Positions 63,733 to 64,000 of a stretch of 64,000 nt of DNA are shown in pieces. The DNA comes from Gossypium raimondii (Eukaryota; Streptophyta; Magnoliopsida; Malvales; Malvaceae). The notes beneath the pieces were generated by a model that was not told the DNA's origin, made no database searches, and worked only from the letters and a program-made list of their open reading frames with translations. The stretch covers positions 58,165,980 through 58,229,979 of the forward strand of contig NC_068575.1 of the NCBI RefSeq assembly GCF_025698545.1. Direction: 5' to 3'. A program made the position numbers and the translations under genes. The stretch's first letter is position 1, and each line of letters starts with the position of its first letter.

Positions 63733-64000
63733 TTTCTCGACTGCATGAAAGGTAAAGAACTAGAAAAAGGCAGAGAGAGAGAGAAACTTTATATATAAGT
63801 TTGTATCTATGCATTTGTATACGTATAAATATACAGTTTTATCTACGTAGAAGGAGCGGCGTTGGTGGCTGACGGCTGTTGGGTGGTGCGAGTTGGAGAG
63901 TCAATGAATTTTTTTTGACTTTTGTGCTTTTTCCAAATGCTAGCCCTAAATTATTTACTTTGTACTAAATTGCCTAACTTTACATTTTACTTGCATAAAT
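63733..64000 (-). promoter_or_regulatory. Leader and promoter of the MES11-type gene
   Basis: Read on the minus strand, a TATA-like TTATATATAAAG lies at about 63787-63798, followed by a GA/CT-rich leader (about 63765-63786). Window ends here. Confidence 0.5.

Overview
The window is nuclear DNA of a flowering plant. Genes have GT-AG introns in AT-rich surroundings, the proteins are typical dicot proteins, and the intergenic space is packed with non-autonomous transposons. Protein resemblance and repeat style suggest Malvaceae, probably cotton (Gossypium); that assignment is inference. No CRISPR array, operon or tRNA gene was seen.

Layout. 0.4-4.9 kb (+): a nine-exon KUP/HAK/KT potassium transporter. 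6.2-8.5 kb (+): a vacuolar Qa-SNARE of the SYP22 type; its last tiny exon, encoding only the membrane anchor, lies beyond a MITE-bearing intron. 8.7-12.5 kb: three transposons in a row. 12.7-13.6 kb (+): a single-exon DUF716/TMEM45-type membrane protein. 17.8-21.6 kb (+): a 13-exon NIPA-type magnesium transporter. 22.7-24.8 kb (+): an intronless PPR-DYW editing factor. 25.7-26.3 kb (+): a small P-loop kinase-like protein. 29.3-34.5 kb (-): a mosaic of fragments of at least three unrelated genes (SEC22, BLISTER, and a DUF300/LAZ1-type gene), with introns and splice sites kept, and a 1.9-kb hAT-like element inside the SEC22 part. 37.6-38.9 kb (-): a class III peroxidase pseudogene with a lost splice acceptor and a frameshift. 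42.3-47.2 kb (+): a TLC-domain membrane protein. 49.7-50.1 kb (-): a small secreted cysteine-rich peptide precursor. 51.1-53.4 kb: a solo LTR. 54.6-59.7 kb (+): an ABCB27/ALS1-like half ABC transporter. 60.1-63.7 kb (-): a MES11-type methylesterase-family hydrolase, convergent with the ABC gene.

The genes do not form a pathway. Several are endomembrane or transport proteins (potassium, magnesium and ABC transporters, vacuolar SNARE), but the clustering looks accidental. The least ordinary part is the captured-fragment mosaic at 29.3-34.5 kb, the best candidate for an undescribed composite element. For the spliced genes exon boundaries were worked out by hand; where a length is given, exon phases were checked to add up to an open frame.
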